A stretch of DNA of 64,000 nt from the NCBI GenBank assembly GCA_038496445.1, contig JALMLS010000105.1, positions 1 through 64,000 of the forward strand, written 5' to 3'. Position numbers and translations under genes: made by a program. Positions 41,051 to 52,757 of the stretch are shown piece by piece. The notes under the pieces were generated by a model. The model saw nothing but the letters and a program-made list of their open reading frames with translations, had not been told where the DNA came from and did not search any database. This DNA comes from Trichosphaerium sp. ATCC 40318. Its lineage: Eukaryota; Discosea; Flabellinia; Trichosidae. The first letter of the stretch is position 1; each line of letters begins with the position of its first letter.

Positions 41051-43584
41051 TTAACAGCCGTGTGTAGGCTTCTTCTTTTGCTTTCTACGGAATCGTGTCT
41101 CAACAGGATCGAAACCCTTCTCCTCTGCACCAAAAACAGCCCAATGTGGAGTTTCAGCCATGTAATCTTCGGCTGCAAACTCCTTTTTATTGTCCACTAG
41201 GGAGTGGAATTCGTCGTAGTCTATCCACGTGTGCCATTTCTAAAGAATAAGATAAGTACAAGGACACGAGCAAAAAAAGTCAAGAAAAATCTATTGTGTA
41301 TGACGTGTAAAAAAATTATTTCGCCACTTTTGGGCGAAAAAAAACCAAGGTGGACGACAAAAACCGTTTTTCTCAACATCTAGCAAATCTCAAATCCCGT
41401 ACGTTGTTTTTAAAGAATTTACTCTTACGTGCAACCAATACACAACAAGAGTGTTCATGTTCACTTGCAATAACATAATCATCGTGTCCTAGTGCCTCAG
41501 CAACAATATCACATAGTTTTTGTGTAAAACTGACAACTTCTGTGTGGTAAGGGACGTTTTTCATTGTCAATGGGTTTGTCTTCTGGTCGCCACAATATGT
41601 AACACCCTAGTTGATCATATCAATTAGCTGCTCCAAGAGGGTGGGATGTAACAAAATGACGCGTAGTCACTACACGACAAAATTGATGCGTACCTTGACC
41701 TCCAAGAAATCGGGTTGTCCAAGTTTTACTAGCTCAGCATAGCCCTTCATTTCCTAAAAAAAAGCTCTAAGCATTCCGAGAAAGTGATTGTTGCGACCGA
41801 CGAACCTCCATATTCCATTGTTTAATTAATGTAAGGCGGAAGACTGTCCTTTGTCCTTTAGTTGCCAACATCTTAATGGATGACAAGAATCGCTCCCAAA
41901 AATCACTAAATAATGGTCTATCGACTGCTTGCAACTTCTCTTTTGATGATGCATCAATAGACAAGTACATTTGTGTTACTGGCTTTAAGCTTGCTACCTT
42001 TTCTACAAAAGAATTTGTTAACGGCACAGTCTGCATCTTTGTAAGATTATTTACCTGGGAACTGAGCGTTTGTCACCATAAAAGATGAAATATGACGTTC
42101 GTGTAACATGTCAATATACTCGTTAATGTGTGGGTAAATAATTGGCTCTCTAAAGAAGCGGTAAGCTAAAACAACAACAACAAAAAAAACCAAAATTGCA
42201 ACAAGTTTGATTTTTTTGGTTAAGTTGACAAGAAAGAAAAACGAAAAACATCGATCAGTACCCGACTAGAGACAAAGCACAATGTTTGATTGTCTTTGCT
42301 TCCTCAAAACGTTCAGGTGAAACACCAGGTACACCACGTAAAGTCTTTATCATCTTCCTGTGTTTCTCAACAGCTTGCTCAATCAGAACTTGAGGAGAAT
42401 CAACCTTCCATTTCCATTCTTTTGCTACTGGATTCGTATGTGCTCTCCAACAGAATACACACTTATTCGCGCAAGCCAAAGACGGAGTCATTTCCATACA
42501 TTGGTATGAAGTAATACCATAAAACGTATGTTTATAGCAACCTCCACGACCACGTAACATTGCTTTTGTCCATCTACACAATTTGACGCCACTGTGGCTT
42601 CCAATCAGTTTGTATCCCTTAAAAAAAATGGCGTCAATTAAATAAAGCATATCTCTTGTATTGGTATTATACCTGCTTAGTTAATGAGGATCTAACTTTA
42701 GGTGTCAACATTTCAGCAGTTGTTTCTTCTTGTTCTTCTTCTTCTAAAACAATTTCTCCTTTGCGAGCTTTTAGGCGTTTTGCCATGAGCCCTAGATCTT
42801 CCAAATCAGTTACAGGATGCTCGCTCTCATCGTCTGAATCAGATTCGTATCCCTTTTATGTCAAGTATTAGACATCATGCACAGAACGGAGACAACCGTA
42901 CGTCAAGTCTACGAATTAAACTCTTGGACCAGGTAGAGAATTGTTTGTCCATTTTCCCTGAATCCTCGTCTCCAAGCCCGAGTTTGAGCGTTGAAGTGGC
43001 ACCAAGGGAACGTAATGATTCATCAATTTTTTTGGCAGCAGTATTGTAATGGTCAGAGTAGAGGGAGTTACCCAATCCGAATACTAAGTTGTGTTACAAT
43101 CAAAAATTTTCATTTATTGAGCTAATCGTACCTGAGTATTCAATGCCTTTTAGAAAGTGCGTGGGTACCCTGTGGTCATTTGCCATATCAACGAGCCAGT
43201 TGTGGAATGCTTGGCCGTTATCCGGTGGAGTTCCGTTGGAGTACGTTGAAATGATCAATGCCAAACGGCAGGATATTTGAGGTAGACGCGCATCAACGTC
43301 AAAAGAGGACATAGGCATTACATTTACCTTTTAACTGTAAGTTTAGTTTTGTAATTCCATGTTACCTTGAAATTAGCCTCTTTGAGGTCCTTTGTTAGTC
43401 CTTCGGCGTATTTTTGTGCTCTTCCTGCTTGGCTTGCATAGAGTACGAGAATGCTGTCGTCAGATGGTTTGGCCTTCTTACTAGGCGCTTTGGAAGCACT
43501 TGAGCTGGATTTACGCCATATTTTGTACAGAACAATGCACAGCGCAATACCAAAACAAACAAAAAACGCAGATAAAAATGCCAT
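41051..43584 (-). CDS. TYW1: TYW1, tRNA 4-demethylwyosine synthase
   Basis: A multi-exon gene. It starts at 43584 (MAFLSAFFVCFGIALCIVLY), an N-terminal membrane anchor. A flavodoxin-like domain follows (ILVLYASQAGRAQKYAEGL, STYSNGTPP, VFGLGNSLYSDHY), then an acidic linker. The radical-SAM domain has GSHSGVKLCRWTKAMLRGRG, the 4Fe-4S motif CANKCVFCW (about 42480-42450), HCALSLVGEPI, SSFMVTNAQFP, YLSIDASSKEKL, RPLFSDFWERF and KGVTYCGD. It ends TRFRRKQKKKPTHGC. TYW1 makes the tricyclic imG-14 base at G37 of tRNA-Phe from N1-methylguanosine and pyruvate, so the organism should make wybutosine-type tRNA-Phe. The exon layout is consistent with all motifs in order. Confidence 0.95.
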
Positions 43585-43896
43585 AGAGCGTCCCCTCTTG
43601 CAGCAGAAAGCGTAGAGTCGTTTTGTCAAGGAAAAAAAGGAGAAATTTTAACGCAATATAACTGTATTGACTAAGCGTAATTAGAAATTGTACTACGTGG
43701 TGACACTATGCTATTGTGTTACAGCGTTGCTCCATGCAATTAAAACTGTAAACGACCTCGAAAATGTCAAAAACTGACATTTGATACTACAGAGCGTGAA
43801 AAGACAAGTGGAATGGGCCTATGTACCCAACCAAATTCAGAAAATACGCTTAAGTTACTGTGGCACTAAGGTTTTAAACCCGAAATACAACGCACA

Positions 43897-45144
43897 ATGC
43901 AAGGAGGCTACCCAGGACAACCAAAACGAGGAGGATACCCACCACAACAGGGCGGTTACCCGCCACAACAAGGAGGTTACCCACCACAACAGGGCGGTTA
44001 CCCACCACAGCAGGGCGGCTACCCTCCACAACAAGGAGGATACCCACCACAACAAGGAGGTTACCCACCGCAACAGGGCGGCTACCCACCGCAACAAGGA
44101 GGTTACCCACCACAACAACAACGTCCAGGAGGTTTACAAACGGCTCAGTCAACTCAGCTGACTGGTTGGGTATATTTTTAACTCAACTGCAATTTACTCG
44201 CTAATTCGCACTAGTATGCGCAATACTACCAACAAATTCCACCTCAGCAATTGCAACAGCTTCGTAGTTGGTTTGCTGGTATGGACAGAGACAGGTTCGT
44301 TAGCTTTTGTGCTGTTGAGCACTAAACGCGGTTTATAGATCTGGAAGTATCACCTCAACAGAATTAGCGAACGTGCAGGTAATAATTCTAAACATGATCG
44401 TTTTTAAACTTAATTTTGCTTTAGTTTGGCCAAAGACCACTAGGAGCACCAGCCGCAAAGAGTGCGGACAAGATCAAATCAATTTGACAAATTAACTGAT
44501 TTTCTCTAGAACTCGTAAAGGTTTTCGACAAAGATCACTCAGGTATGTAGTAATCGTCTAAACTTCAAATCTATTGTTTACATTTCCTTTTAGGAACCAT
44601 CGATTTTAAAGAATACGCTGCCTTGCATCAATTTATTACTACCATGCAAAACGCCTTCTTTCATGCTGATGGCGATAGAAGGTACGCGTAGAACCCTCAC
44701 AGAACGAAATTCATAAAACACAAAACTCTAAATAACGCTTAAGCGGTACATTGGACGCACGCGAGATTCATACTGCTTTGGTTGCTGCTAGCTTCCAATT
44801 GAGCCTACCAACAGTACAAGCGATTTGTAAAAAGTTTGGTAAAAAGCCAGCCGGAGGCCGTAGAGGTCAACGTCCTGCCCCTGCTGGACTCACTTTCCCA
44901 GACTTTATCATGTGTTGTGCTCACCTTGCTCACGTCCGTAGTATCTTCGAGGTACCGTTAACTTTTTTTTTTATTCACGTGCTTACGCTGTTATTTAGTG
45001 GAATGATACACAACGACAAGGCCGTGTCACCTTTACTTACGATCAACTCAGCCACGTCTCAAGTACGAATTTTTTTTCTTTTTAAGAAATTTGTGTTTTA
45101 TTTTTTTACTTTTTTTGTATTTGTCCTTATAAGCTTTTAGCTGA
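43897..45144 (+). CDS. Penta-EF-hand protein (peflin/PDCD6-like) with GGYPPQQ repeats
   Basis: The start at 43897 opens with [11 protein letters not shown] and nine GGYPPQQ units, then [20 protein letters not shown], the first EF-hand (D-R-D-R-S-G-S-I-T). Further EF-hand loops read [13 protein letters not shown] and [13 protein letters not shown]. The later PEF region has [19 protein letters not shown] and [12 protein letters not shown]. The last exon is short, with a stop at 45142-45144. PEF proteins bind calcium and act at ER exit sites or endosomes (ALIX or COPII partners). The repeat head is like that of peflin. Introns include GTTCGT, GTAATA, GTATGT and GTACCG donors. One intron (about 44474-44510) has a GTGCGG donor, less sure. 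Confidence 0.85.
43927..44126 (+). repeat. Tandem 21-bp coding repeat, GGYPPQQ
   Basis: Nine in-frame units of 21 bases with synonymous changes (GGAGGTTACCCACCACAACA and variants) at the start of the penta-EF-hand gene. Low-complexity Gly-Tyr-Pro-Gln heads of this kind are typical of peflin and ALG-2-like proteins. Confidence 0.9.
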
Positions 45145-45159
45145 GCTCCTCGTATAATA

Positions 45160-45522
45160 ATATTCTTCTTGTTGTTATGAACAATAAATTTATTTGGTTC
45201 GTAAAAGTACTTGGTTTGGTGTTGGTTGCGTATCGGATCAAAAACACCCGCGGCGGAGGAATGCATTTCTACTTCCGACGGTGTAACTGACGGGCCCTGT
45301 GGCTGCCATGTATCTACTAGAGTGATGTGAGGAGGAATTGTGTTTGGTTTTAGCGTACTTTTTCGGGGTGAAGCTTCGACTTCGGCTTCTTGTGGCTTTG
45401 GCGGTTGGGCTAGAACTTGAGGCATTTTTCTTTTTGGACATAGCGGCAGCTTCTATTATCTTAGTTTTAGAGTAGCTCCCATCGTGTGTCGACTTTCTTC
45501 TGTGCCTTCTCGTTGCTTCCAT
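45160..45522 (-). CDS. Hypothetical small basic protein, frame ambiguous
   Basis: Two overlapping frames on the minus strand are both long. One starts at 45522 (MEATRRHRRKSTHDG, then SKKKNASSSSP) and stops at 45238. The other starts at 45425 (MPQVLAQPPKPQEAEVEA), passes through VTPSEVEMHSSAAGVFDPIR and HQTKYFYEPNKFIVHNN, and runs antisense into the end of the PEF gene. The second looks more like a folded protein; the first supplies a good start. A short undetected intron could join them. No family is recognised. Confidence 0.4.
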
Positions 45523-45929
45523 GATGTTTTGTTGTTAAATATGGGCATGTAGTTATCAGTTACCGTAATTGCTGCGCAGCTTACCGCTCAGTTGTGGCGC
45601 AGTTGTGAAGCATTTTATGAGAGGCTTTTTTTTAACACATGGTTGACATGCGTCCGATTACACAGTAATAAGCGTACTTGCTACAATAAAGCATAAATTA
45701 CGCAGACATTGCAAGAAGACTGAAGTAAGTAATCTGTTGTTTTGTTACGGCAGGTAATTGAACAAAGCGCCCTTAAGTCGCATTCTCTTCCCTGAAGATT
45801 GTTCGATTCTGCCGTCAAGACTGAACGGTTAACAGCCTTAACCATTTTTCATGAAATTTCTGCGTCTAAGCGAAAGAATTTCACTTCAGCAAACAGAAAG
45901 CACCCTTTCCGTACATACGCTAAACAACA
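45523..45929. other. Short divergent promoter region
   Basis: Between the minus-strand basic protein and the PB1-PAH gene. Nothing further is recognised. Confidence 0.3.
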
Positions 45930-47394
45930 ATGGTAGTAATTAAAGCAAAGCTCGGCTCTGAGCTTCGGCGCTTTACTCTCCCGAACAGCTCTAATTTTGA
46001 GCATTTGCGCGGTTTCCTCATCCAGCTCTTCTCTCTCACTACTGAGTTTATAATAAAGGTACGTTAGCTGCAAACACGAAACACAAAAAACTTATTTTTT
46101 TTTAGTACAAGGATGATGAGGGCGATACAGTAATGATAGGAACAGACGATGAACTAGAGGAGGCTGTTCGCGTCTCGCAAGGATTAAAACCTGCAATTCT
46201 ACGTTTGTCGATAGAACGGACGAACCAACCCCTCGTGATGCCTACACAGCCATCGGTGGCCCAAAAACCAGAGCCCATTCAGCCGCGGCAGCAAATTTCC
46301 GAAAAGGCGCCAGCTCAGCAAAGCAGCTTCAATTCAGCTTACGATTTTATCTCCCGCGTACGTTCCCACTTCGCGGATTCACCATTAAAATACCACACTT
46401 TCTTGCGCACTCTACAAAGCTACCGCACCAAGAAGTACGTCATTTAACCATATAATCGTTTTATTAACGCGCGTAGAATGAGCTTGGATCAAGTTCACGC
46501 TCGGATTAGCGGACTCTTCTCTGACAATGCAGAGCTCCTTGAAGGTACGCTATTAAAGCAATAAAAACAAAACTAACCACCGCCTGTTTCTAGGATTTAA
46601 AACGTTCTTGCCACCAGGGTTCAAGGCTAAACCGCTACCTAACCGCAATTCAGGACCTTCAAAGAAACAAATGAGCCCAACACAGCTTCCTTCTGCTGCT
46701 CAATTGTCTTTCAGCATCCCAAAACTACATGCGACTCAATTGCCTTCGTTATCGTTAGTTATGCCTCAACAATCACCTTCACCAGTTGTCGACCCAAAAC
46801 CAGTCCAACCAGCTTGGAATCCAGCTCCTCAAGCGAACGCACAACCAAAACGTGTTGCTATCCCTCAATCACTTGGCAGGCTCGCCTCCCTTTGCGCTGA
46901 ATGCGGTGAGATTTCAAACAAATTGAACCAAGAACTAGCCAATTTGTCAATGTCTAGTGCTCTTATGAGCAAACAAATGTGCGATCAAACAACCGCACTC
47001 ACAGGTGATGTAATGCAAGAGTCAATGCTTAAATCACAAATCCGTACGTAGAGCCTGTCGCAACTTTTTTTCCATTTTTTTTTTCCTTGACTGATTGGTT
47101 TTTTTAGCGGACCAAGCCAATGAGCCTAATGAGTCTGCACTACAAAACCTTCATACCACAACATCTGACTTGACATTATCTGTACAACAAGACCTTCACA
47201 CAACACTACAAGCTCAAATGTTGGCTATCAATGAGGAGTCTAAAAAAGTCCAAGAAAGCCAACGTAATTTGGAGAACCAATGTCAAGAATTGTTCGAAAA
47301 GACCCTTCGTATGTGCTCTGACTTTTCTAAGAGTATCGCACAAACTACAGAACAAGTACACGATAAGACCGTTGGGGACATCCGCAACATGTAA
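45930..47394 (+). CDS. PB1 domain and PAH (Sin3-type) domain protein
   Basis: Five exons (45930-46058, 46106-46434, 46477-46544, 46594-47043, 47108-47394) give 420 aa. Residues 1-75 are a PB1 fold: VIKAKLGSELRRFTL, FEHLRGFLIQLF, then YKDDEGDTVMIGTDDELEEA (the OPCA-type acidic motif). Residues about 120-175 are a paired amphipathic helix: YDFISRVRSHFADSPLKYH, FLRTLQSYRTKKMS, VHARISGLFSDNAELLEGFK, FLPPGF. A Pro/Gln-rich region and a C-terminal coiled coil (ESKKVQESQRNLENQCQELF) follow. PB1 domains pair with other PB1 domains; PAH domains in Sin3 bind repressor peptides. The combination suggests a scaffold for transcriptional regulation. I do not know a named family with this order. Confidence 0.8.
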
Positions 47395-48486
47395 TAACAC
47401 TGTTAAATAGAAATAAACACCCTCTGTAACCCTTCTACATATCAATCAAACAAAGTCTCAGTTCAACTCGTGTTACCTCCTTATTTTAAACCACACAGCC
47501 GTGATGTAACTAAAGCGTTATTGGTATATTGTATTTAGCAATGTGGTGCGTTTGAAGTGATTTGAGAGTTTAGATTTGCCCAAAACAAAAAACACAAAAA
47601 AGAGGATATTATATGGCCACATACTCAATACGTTCTTATGCCTCACAGCCGTACAGTCCCTCCCTAGAATCGAAGGATGCCGGGCGCTGCTCGCACAAGT
47701 CGGATTCACTCTTATGTGCCTCTACTATCAGTCTAACTTCTGCAAATGTCTAGGATATAGGTATAGCTATCCTGATAGTAGACGGAATCCATAAGTTTTT
47801 TATGTGTCCCACCGTCGTATCACACTTTTATAGTGTGTTCCTTTTCATTATTGGAATAAATACTTATCGATTAAGTACAACTACTTACAACCAAAAAAAT
47901 AAATTGTGGTTACCCAATATACTCTGTACACGTGCGTAGGAGCTACAGAGCATGTTGTAATGTTTGTGAGTGAAAGACAAATATAAAAATCAATCATGTG
48001 ATCAAACTTTTTACTGTTCTCGTCGAAAGCCAGTTTAAAATACATCAGAGTGGTTATTTTCTGATTCAATACGGTATTTTAACTCTATTTCTTCAGTTGT
48101 AAATGATTGATTAATCAAACGAAATAATTTTTGGTTTGGTTTTTCTGAGTCAAAAAAAAAGTGAATCAAATTCAATTTTATTGAGCTTGTGAAGTGTTCG
48201 GAATTGTAATAATTTTTCTCCTTTTGGGTTTGTCCTCCCTCACAGCTCTGGTTACAAATCATGCAGACTGAAGTAGTCCTTCAATCTCAAGAGGAGACTG
48301 CCATTGACTAGTCGTTTTCCCGAATTCCGATTTCCGTTTTTGCTTTCTCAGAAAATGCATTTTAACAATTTGGTGGCGTATTCGATAATCCCACGGTTAT
48401 AAAAAATGTATGGAAGATGTTAGATTATTTTTTGGTTAAGGCTTGGCGCCGAAATTTGATTAGCATTTTTCCATCAACAAACTCAA
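47395..48486. other. Long intergenic region, no gene recognised
   Basis: About 1.1 kb of AT-rich sequence with no frame showing domain motifs or linked splice sites and no RNA gene signature. The 47.6-47.8 kb part is less AT-rich and could be transcribed, but nothing supports a call. Confidence 0.35.
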
Positions 48487-49616
48487 ATGTCCGCAACTGT
48501 TACCTTATTAAAAAGCGGTCCAGACGGAGGACCAAACATGGTGGAGCTTTTTAGAGAAATGAAGTTAGAAAAGGTACAGCATAATGAAACTTTGAAAAAA
48601 AGAGCCGCTTTTTGGCTAATGCAGAGCAGGATCCAAGACTTTCAGGCTACAAACGCACCTTCAATCCAAAATTAGTTGGTACAACCATAAAATTTCCTTT
48701 TAAAACCAACTAACGGTTCCTACTATAGCTGCAGTCAATAAGAACGATACTGATAATGTGTACTTTGTCGTAAAGGTTAGTAAAGACCCTAATACAATTT
48801 TACGCTAAAAAATACCTAGCAAACAAAACCACGCGTGTCATTAGACCTGTTGATGGTAAATAGTCTTGGTTTCAAGTTCACAAAATTCAAGCTGTCATAT
48901 AGCAAAGCAGAAAAGTACGAGAAGATATATACGTTGTTCAAGGTGCGATTTATATGCTTGTTTCGTACAATTGCAGAAATATTTCTTGATGAAATGAACC
49001 ACATAAAAAAAAACTTTTTGATTAATTTTTATTACTCAGAATGAACCATTTTTCTTGTTTGATGGAATAGATAAACTATCGTTTAATAAACTCGGAAAAA
49101 AGCGACCTTGTTGCTCGTTTTGCATACAGATGGCTGGCCCTTTGCTTCTAGCACGGAGTCTACGCCAAAGTCCTACTGGACGTGCTAATAGGCGGTATAC
49201 AGTCGCTGCAGCAAGTACGTATTTTTATCAAGTTTACGAGGTTATTAAACGAAGCGCTAGATGACGAACACATTGAAGAAGCAAAAAGATTTTCATTCAC
49301 ATTTTATTCCAATGACACTGTACGTCCTATTGACAAACGCACGTGTTTTATTCAAATCATTTACTAGGGACAAGCGTTTAAATCACTAATGGAGCTACGA
49401 AATAGAACTCTAGGAGATGAAGATAGCTATTTTGAAGTTCATTCAGTGTCATCATCTGAAAGGAAAAAAAAGAAAAAAAGTAAAAGAAAATCAAAAAGAA
49501 GGAGACGCAGTAACAAAGCAAAGATATCAAAGTCTACTATTCTTGGTCTATCTGGAAGCGAATGTTTTGATACATTCACAAATGATAATTACTTTGATAC
49601 TGCAATGTCGGAGTAG
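48487..49616 (+). CDS. Hypothetical multi-exon protein with basic Ser-rich tail
   Basis: The start MSATVTLLKSGPDGGPNMVE leads through exons ending LEK, then QDPRLSGYKRTFNPKLV, AAVNKNDTDNVYFVVK, QTKPRVSLDLLMVNSLGFKF and NEPFFLFDGIDKLSFNKLGK, each joined by GT-AG introns in phase. The C-terminal exon has AFKSLMELRNRTLGDED and then a basic stretch KKKKKSKRKSKRRRR, ending FDTAMSE. The part at 49190-49330 is not resolved: two frames are open and no clean splice pair was found. The basic tail suggests nuclear location or nucleic-acid binding. No family is recognised. Confidence 0.5.
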
Positions 49617-49679
49617 CACGTGTAAAACAAAACAACAAATGTAACGTATAAATTTATATTGAAAATATCCTATTGTTGT

Positions 49680-50270
49680 TTAAGTACTGCTTATACTAAA
49701 AACGCTTGGATTACGATGCCAAGAAGCCAAAATCTTCAGTACAATTGTATTAGATCCAGAACCATCATTCAGCAATGTACTGATTCGTTGAATATAGCAA
49801 AGTGTTAAGGTTTGCAATGACTCAACTTTTGTTGCAAACGATACCATTGGCGGCAAAAAAGCGACATTTGTGCTAGCAAATTGTTGGATTTGATAGCGGC
49901 CAAGGTGCGTAGTACCATAAGTAAGTGATATCAGTACGTTCTGGTGTTCGTTGGCAGTAGCGAAAAAAAAACAGAAATCAAGTGTTTGTTGTAGGAAATC
50001 ACGTGAAGGTGATATTGTCCTTCGCAATACAAAATCAAAAGCTCCATCACCGTACACCAGTATTAATGAATACGCCAATTGGGACAGTGTATAGAATATT
50101 GCCGGAAGGGCATTAGTTGCTACGTATTTGCTCATTTTGTGCAATTGTTTAAATTGTGTTTCAGTAAGTGGTGCGCCTTGGTAATTGTAAGCCCTGAGGA
50201 CGACGTGATTGTCTATTCTAAGGCAATCAAACTTAAGTGGTTCTAGCCTAATCTGGTCATTTTATGGAAC
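49680..50270 (-). CDS. Hypothetical protein, single long exon
   Basis: An open frame on the minus strand includes LRIDNHVVLRAYNYQGAPLT, LHKMSKYVATNALPAIFYTL, LQQTLDFCFFFATANEHQN and LLNDGSGSNTIVLKILASW, ending SVFSISST at 49680. The frame is open beyond the ATG at 50133 up to about 50265, but no ATG is seen there, so the start is uncertain. It is head-to-head with the PH gene at 50298. Composition is that of a folded helical protein. I do not recognise it. Confidence 0.45.
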
Positions 50271-50297
50271 AACGAGTTGAGCAATGAACTTTTCGTT

Positions 50298-52553
50298 ATG
50301 AGCGAAAAGAGCTCTCGCGAGCCTGATGAGAAGGTACTACAAAAAAGAAAACAAACTGTTTATGTATTTGTTTACTTACTTTAAAACTACTATAGCTATT
50401 AGCGAGTTATCCATTCTCTCGCGTTAATAACGATAACGTTAAAGTTGGCGTTCTAACAAAAAAAGGAGCTGTACGGAGGTAAGACTACATTAAGACACTC
50501 AAATAATAATCTAAAAACTGCAACCTGCCTTTTAAAACAAATTTATACGCTTCGTTCAAATTGAGCGCATAAAAGCGCTCCAATTAACGTTTATCGCCAC
50601 TACCCTAATAAACCGCGTTAGAAACTGGAAACAAAGGTTATTCGTGCTACACTATGAATATCTATTGTACTACAAGCCAATTGGAACATCAAATCGAACG
50701 GTTCGCTAGTTTTACGGCTAAAAATTGCGTTTTACTCAAATCAAGCTTGACGTTAAATTTAAATTCGTCTTCTTATCGTCTTGTACTGTAGCAAAGCGAT
50801 AAAGCTGATTTACCACTTGGAATGATACCTCTTCGAGAAGTACAAAATATTGGCATTTCTAAGCCAACCAATAAGGACACTGACTCTCATATATCCCTTA
50901 CACTACGATACGGTACGCTATTTAATACCACATTTTGTGAAAAATGGAAATACAAAAAAAAAAAAAGTGGCAATTGCAAAAAATTGATGATTTTGAAAAG
51001 ACTGTCTCCTTTCTTTGACCATTTATGATCCTCATCAAATTTTTTATTTAGGAAGGGTATTCTTAATGCAATCTAAAGACAATGAAGAGTTAGTATCATG
51101 GTTGAGCGCCCTAAAGACGCAGTCTACTCATGTCCAAGCTGCTTTAAAGTTCTTCGATTCTCAAGAGGAGTTTTCACAGCCACAACAAACACTTGATACA
51201 TTAATCTCATTGTATCCCATGTCGACAGCCTTACTCGTTACTGATAAGTACCCAGATGATCCACTAACGTGGTTGAAACATATAATATCAATGACACGTG
51301 GTACGACTAGTCAAGACCGCTCGAACAACAATTTTTTTCCCAATCTAATCTTTGTTTTATAGATTGGCTTCACCATAAGACTTTTTTGAAACACGTCAAG
51401 TATATATCGGCGTATTATACCTTAGATCCTTTACAAAGGTCTTGGATAAACTGGTTCTTAAAACCTTTCAATTCTCGTATGACAAACGCCAGGGTACGCA
51501 TGAGAACAACCATCACCTTTTTTTCTCTTTTTTTTTCTTCTTGTTCATTTTGGGTGATTGATTGTTTTCTTCTAGTCCTGTATTGCACAGTTGTATAACT
51601 GTCACTTGGCACATTTCCCTGTAATAGCAGAATCTCTTAGACGTCCTCCTAAAGGAGGACATATCCATGTAGATATAGGTATGCTTGAACAATGCAGCGC
51701 TGATGATATTAAGAAAAATTATAAAACGTGTCAAAAAATGGTGGCACTGTCATGGACATACACTACTGCCTTGACTCTACTTCAAGATATTTATGAGACA
51801 AGATTAGTATCAGTAGATACTACACCACTTATGTGGCATAACGATGTATCAGCATTACAACAAATCGCAACAAAGAAAAATGTTGTTTTGCCTCAAGATA
51901 TTACAATGTTTGATAATGAAATTATTGACGTTTTCGAACAAGAACAGCTTGTACACAAACCGAAAAAACAAAAGTCAACATTAAAGGTACGCTCACATAT
52001 AGTATATAGTTTAAATCGGCCATTGATTGATAAATATTTGTTGTAGAAGATAAGATCGTTGTCTATAATCAAGAAAAAGATAAAAAAAGGCAGCGCTCCG
52101 GTCAGCCCTAGTCGTCGTAAACAGGAGAAGACGGAATGCGTCATTCGCCTTCCTGATCCTAGTAGCAGGTTTCCTGAACTTGCTAGACTTGTTAGCCCTG
52201 GTTCAGAGTCCTCGTTTGGGAGTAGTCCAAACTCTCCCAGCTCTTTTGGATCACCAGGTCTACAGCGTACATCGAGAAGGGAGTCAAATGCCAGTACTGC
52301 CAGTCCTAGGGATCATATGCTAGCCATGACGCTTGATGAATTCGATACAATGGTATCACGTGATCTAGAGGCACTTTTGAGCGGTACCAGTACACCAAGA
52401 CCGTTCCAGCGTAGAACAATAGGAGAGGTGGGAAGAAGCGAGTCTGAGTTTATGCTGAGGACTGTAAATGCCACACTTGGCCATTTGTTTGAAGATACTG
52501 AATCTCCTTCTTCAACTAAAACGATTAAATCAGCTACATCGGTTGAAACTTAG
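50298..52553 (+). CDS. PH-domain protein with Ser-rich C-terminus
   Basis: The start at 50298 (MSEKSSREPDEK) joins to a PH domain spread over several exons: VKVGVLTKKGAVRRNWKQR, LFVLHYEYLLYYKPIG, MIPLREVQNIGISKP, and the final helix VFLMQSKDNEELVSWLSALK with its conserved Trp. A long helical region (about 51360-52000) has SCIAQLYNCHLAHFPVIAES and LSWTYTTALTLLQDIYETRL. The last exon (from about 52047) is basic then Ser-rich (SPGSESSFGSSPNSPSSFG). PH domains bind phosphoinositides or proteins at membranes. The middle region may be a second domain that I cannot name. Confidence 0.75.
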
Positions 52554-52757
52554 TAATAAGCTTTGATCTGAGTGTTTGAGGCGAAAGGAGCAAACAAACC
52601 TGTATTTTTAATATTAAAAGTTACCAACAAAAAAAACTGCATTGTTCACTTAGTTGTTTTACAAACATTGTTACAAGACATGTCCATGTTGTTGCTAGTA
52701 ATCAAAAATTTTTACTAAGGCTCTTTTATTGTAAATTCAAGAAACGGGTCAGTGTTG

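Noticed and set aside
43781-44161. His/Asn-rich and Leu/Trp-rich frames over the GGYPPQQ repeat
   Set aside because: Shadows of the tandem 21-bp coding repeat of the penta-EF-hand gene.
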